From: JAJRRL01 sp047404195
GTDB lineage: Bacteria; Pseudomonadota; Gammaproteobacteria; JAJRRL01
NCBI GenBank assembly: GCA_047404195.1
Contig: JBDOIU010000002.1
Coordinates: 62,001 to 126,000, forward strand
Direction: 5' to 3'
DNA length: 64,000 nt
The position numbers and the translations under genes are program-made. Position 1 is the first letter of the stretch, and each line of letters opens with the position of its first letter. The notes below the pieces were generated by a model. It worked only from the letters and a program-made list of their open reading frames with translations, did no database searches and was not told the DNA's origin. Shown here in pieces: positions 61,185 through 64,000 of the stretch.

Positions 61185-62459
61185 TCATTCTTTTGGCATG
61201 TGAATGATGCTGGCTGCATTCACCGCTTTCCAGCCTTCGCGTGGTATAGCATTGTCACCGGTACGCAATAAGTAGTATCGTTGCATCACAGATAAAAATT
61301 GTTGACGTGGAATGCTATCCAAGCAGGCTCTGAGAGAGGCATGTGCACAATCATTGGTGAAGGTGTTACGCATGGATTGCATTCGATACCAGCGTTGTGT
61401 GCCTGGGCGGTAAGCATGTACGGTCACATCGTACAATGTGATGTGCTGATTGTGCTGGCGGAAGGACAATACGTCCAACCCTGGGTTATTTTGATGTAGT
61501 GGTGTGATGCCAGGCGCTGTGATTGCCAGTACATCTGTGTGATTATCTGATGACAGTCGCAGCTCCCGGATTGCATTGAAATGGGTATGTCCATTCAGCA
61601 TTGCAACAATGTTCTGATGATATCGCTTGAGTAGTGATAAGATCACTCTGCTAGGCCGTGGTAACCAAAATGCGCGGTGTTCCATACTATTCATGCCAGG
61701 TGGAATGTGTACGGCTAGCAGCACTGATTCATGATGGCGATGTGCATCAGCCAATTGCTTTGCAAACCAGGACAGTGTGTGTTGAATGGCTTGTTGTTGA
61801 GAAAATCCATCATCACTGCGGTAGTGTGCGCCCCACGGCCAACGGCTTGGACTTAGAAAGATGACGGAATTGAGAACGATGAGGCGCATGTGATGTGATC
61901 GCAGTGGGTATGCACTGTAGTTGCCAAAGAAGTAAGGTATGTTTTTGACGCTATCACGATTGATGATACAGGGCTTATTTGCACTACAGGTAGCTGCTAC
62001 ATGTCCGCCAGGTATGGACATTCCATTGACGGTTAGGATATTGGCATACTGACCGGATTGTTTGTTGAGATGCGTAAAGCTATGGTAGTCACCTCGCGGT
62101 GAGTCGTTGTTACCAACCAGGTAGAACCAGGGTGTTTGCAGTCGATGCGTGATTTTACGCATGCCTTTAAAAGCCACCCGACTCGCATGTAGAATGTCTG
62201 TTGCATTGCTATGGTGGGCTGGTAAGTCCCCCAGTAAGAGAGCAAATTTGATGTGTTCCTGCTGGGCTAGGTGTTTGGCATAGTGTACAGTTTGAGGCCA
62301 GAGATGTTGTCTGCCAGTATCGCTTCGGTAAAAGCGGGTTTTGCTGTCGTGGTGTGCTTGTATGTGTACATCAGACAGTACCAGTGCCTGCCATGTTTGC
62401 TCAGCGCAGGCGATGCTGCTCAAAAAAATCGCAAAAATAGCTGTATACAATTTAGTCAT
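61185..62459 (-). CDS. Secreted calcineurin-like metallophosphoesterase
   Basis: 424 residues from ATG 62459 behind GGAGAG. A signal peptide (about 1-19, ending ACAEQ) leads to metal-binding motifs in the usual order: LVLSDVHI (DxH), LLLGDLPAHH (GDxxxH), LVGNND (GNHD with Asn for His), AVHIPPG, and LNGHTHF (GHxH). This layout is that of acid sphingomyelinase-like phosphodiesterases, and the remaining C-terminal 120 residues are unrecognised and helical. The exported location suggests action on host or extracellular phospholipid or nucleotide substrates; that is inference, and the GNND change may alter activity. It precedes fmt by 11 bases. Confidence 0.85.
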   Translation of the reverse strand: MTKLYTAIFAIFLSSIACAEQTWQALVLSDVHIQAHHDSKTRFYRSDTGRQHLWPQTVHYAKHLAQQEHIKFALLLGDLPAHHSNATDILHASRVAFKGMRKITHRLQTPWFYLVGNNDSPRGDYHSFTHLNKQSGQYANILTVNGMSIPGGHVAATCSANKPCIINRDSVKNIPYFFGNYSAYPLRSHHMRLIVLNSVIFLSPSRWPWGAHYRSDDGFSQQQAIQHTLSWFAKQLADAHRHHESVLLAVHIPPGMNSMEHRAFWLPRPSRVILSLLKRYHQNIVAMLNGHTHFNAIRELRLSSDNHTDVLAITAPGITPLHQNNPGLDVLSFRQHNQHITLYDVTVHAYRPGTQRWYRMQSMRNTFTNDCAHASLRACLDSIPRQQFLSVMQRYYLLRTGDNAIPREGWKAVNAASIIHMPKE

Positions 62460-62600
62460 AATGTGCTCTCCAGATGCTGCGCAAAACAAGGTGGCATTAT
62501 ACATGAACTGGCCATAATCTCCATATCATCGGTTTGACTGGATTTTTATGGTGAATAATTGCATAATGAGTGGATCTCATCACATGGCCAAATTATATCC

Positions 62601-63998
62601 ATGAATAAACAAAAAACAGCGCTGTTAACCACATTGCCATTAGCCCTTTGGATAACCGGTAGTATTGATAGTATTCGCAACCTACCTGGAACGGCATTGT
62701 TCGGTAGCACATTGATTTTTTTCGCTTTATTGGCCGCCTTGTTCTTTTTATTGCCAACTGGTTTTGTGTCAGCAACGCTCACGCACATTGATCCACGCCG
62801 AGGTGGTATTTATCAATGGAGTCGCCGCGCCTTGGGTAGTCGTGCTGCTGCGTTTGCAATTTGGTTGCAATGGATCAATACCATGGTTTGGTTTCCGAGC
62901 ATATTATCTTTCATAGCTGGCACAGCTGCCTACTTGGTTGACCCCAATTTGGCCAATAATAAGCTGTATTTGGTGGCTGTGATTTTGGGTGTTTTTTGGT
63001 TTTTGACCTTCGTGAATATGCGCGGTTTAAAAACAGCCGCTTACTTTGCGTCCTGGTGTACGTTATTTGGTATGGTGATCCCAATGGTGGGTATCATTGC
63101 TTTGGCTGTGGTTTGGATGGTGAAAGGTGCACCAACTCAAATTGATTTTCATGTGCGTCATTTGTTTCCATCACTGCAAAATCGAAGTAACTGGGTGTCA
63201 TTGACCGCGATCATGGCGGCATTTTTAGGTATGGAGCTGGCAACTGTGCATGTTACGCAAACCAAAAATCCGCGTAAAACATTTCCTCGTGCACTGATGA
63301 TATCCATCTTAATTATTTTGGTGACAATGATTTTAGGTTCATTGGCCATCGCGATTGTCATTCCACCACATCAGATGAACTTGGTAGCGGGCATGATGCA
63401 GACGTTTCATTATTATTTGGCGCAGTACCATCTGCTGGTTTTAGAAAAGCTATTGGTGATTTTAATTCTGTTTGGCAGCGTTGGTGGTATGGTGAACTGG
63501 TTAATTTCACCTGCCAAAGGCTTGATGCAGGCAGCTCAGGATCAATATTTACCAACCTATTTTTGTCAATTGAACCAACACAGTGTGCCTAGCCGCTTAT
63601 TGGTCGTGCAGGGGGTGTTGGTGAGTTTAATTACCAGCGCATTTGTACTCATGCCCAGTATTAACGCCTCATATTGGTGGTTGACCGATTTGAGTACCCA
63701 GTTATATATGATGATGTACATTATCCTCTTCATCAGCGCCATTATCTTATACTGGCGTCATACGGCAAGGCCAGGTGCAACCAGTATCTTTCCAGGTGGG
63801 CGTGGTGCTTTTGCGGTGTGTTGTGTTATGGGTATTGTTGGTTGTGTTGCCAGTATTATTGTCGGTTTCTTTCCGCCAAAAAACATCGATGAAGGTGGCG
63901 CACTACATTACTTTACCTTGATGGCTTCTGGGTTGGTAGCCTTATCAATACCAGGATGCTTGCTATGGTGGTATCAAAGGTATTGCCGTCGAGGTTGA
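62601..63998 (+). CDS. APC-family amino acid permease/antiporter (GadC-like)
   Basis: 465 residues from ATG 62601; the ribosome site is weak and the upstream TTG frame is not used. About 12 membrane helices. The APC turn is in ALWITGSIDSIRNLPGTALFG, where a usual G-x-G is replaced by SID-SIRN, and GGIYQWSRRALGSRAAAFAIWLQWINTMVWFPS is close to glutamate/GABA antiporters and Legionella permeases. FLGMELATVHVTQTKNPRKTFPRAL provides the helix 6/7 acidic cap. Amino-acid import or exchange is likely; the substrate is unknown. It is divergent from the metallophosphoesterase gene with a 141-base gap. Confidence 0.85.
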   Translation: MNKQKTALLTTLPLALWITGSIDSIRNLPGTALFGSTLIFFALLAALFFLLPTGFVSATLTHIDPRRGGIYQWSRRALGSRAAAFAIWLQWINTMVWFPSILSFIAGTAAYLVDPNLANNKLYLVAVILGVFWFLTFVNMRGLKTAAYFASWCTLFGMVIPMVGIIALAVVWMVKGAPTQIDFHVRHLFPSLQNRSNWVSLTAIMAAFLGMELATVHVTQTKNPRKTFPRALMISILIILVTMILGSLAIAIVIPPHQMNLVAGMMQTFHYYLAQYHLLVLEKLLVILILFGSVGGMVNWLISPAKGLMQAAQDQYLPTYFCQLNQHSVPSRLLVVQGVLVSLITSAFVLMPSINASYWWLTDLSTQLYMMMYIILFISAIILYWRHTARPGATSIFPGGRGAFAVCCVMGIVGCVASIIVGFFPPKNIDEGGALHYFTLMASGLVALSIPGCLLWWYQRYCRRG

Positions 63999-64000
63999 GA

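Overview
The window reads as the chromosome of a gammaproteobacterium with a host-associated, probably intracellular, way of life, most likely near Legionella/Coxiella (order Legionellales). Housekeeping proteins (DnaA, Rho, HslUV, Fmt, PckA, QueC, CsrA) look gammaproteobacterial. Between them sit genes typical of eukaryote-interacting bacteria: an ankyrin protein resembling the Legionella Dot/Icm effector AnkH/LegA3, two SET-domain proteins, a BspA-type leucine-rich-repeat protein, and several large or membrane-anchored proteins with no recognisable family. No secretion machinery, tRNA, rRNA, CRISPR array or insertion sequence was found. The taxon is inferred from gene content only.

Layout. 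1-5.0 kb: a partial AIM24-like gene, an ornithine cyclodeaminase-family gene, tandem SET-domain paralogues and a SemiSWEET-type transporter. 5.0-9.7 kb: a tightly overlapping aroC-aroB-aroDE shikimate operon (aroD and aroE fused) and an MltB-like lytic transglycosylase. 10.0-15.1 kb: one gene for a 1710-residue unknown protein with an internal duplication and a nuclear-localisation-like basic stretch. 15.2-22.0 kb: dnaA-dnaN-recF with ruvX, a small membrane protein and pckA. 22.1-26.1 kb: an 866-residue possible ARM-like solenoid, a 95-residue membrane protein and the LRR protein. 26.7-32.1 kb: yggS-yggT, trxA-rho, phoB-phoR. 32.1-39.5 kb: a lysine-rich coiled-coil protein, hemX-hemY, comM, and hslV-hslU behind a near-perfect heat-shock promoter and ahead of a strong intrinsic terminator. 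39.6-43.9 kb: queC, an RNA m5C methyltransferase, a two-gene unit ending in the AnkH/LegA3-like protein, and csrA. 44.4-49.6 kb: polA followed by a fused lysC-lysA gene. 49.9-55 kb: an amino-acid and solute transporter cluster with an acyl-CoA thioesterase and a 52-residue TatA-like protein. 55-64 kb: an unknown protein with paired C-terminal membrane helices, pit, rnt, rsmE, fmt, a secreted metallophosphoesterase and another APC permease.

How it fits together. The cell keeps chorismate and lysine synthesis, and also has four importers of the kind intracellular amino-acid users carry. PckA suits gluconeogenic growth on amino acids. CsrA, PhoBR and Pit suggest control of a biphasic life cycle and of phosphate. 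The unknown proteins (SET pair, giant protein, ARM-like protein, LRR pair, lysine-rich protein, AnkH-like protein, paired-helix proteins) are the best places to look for undescribed host-interaction biology. Their status as secreted effectors is inferred from architecture and context only.
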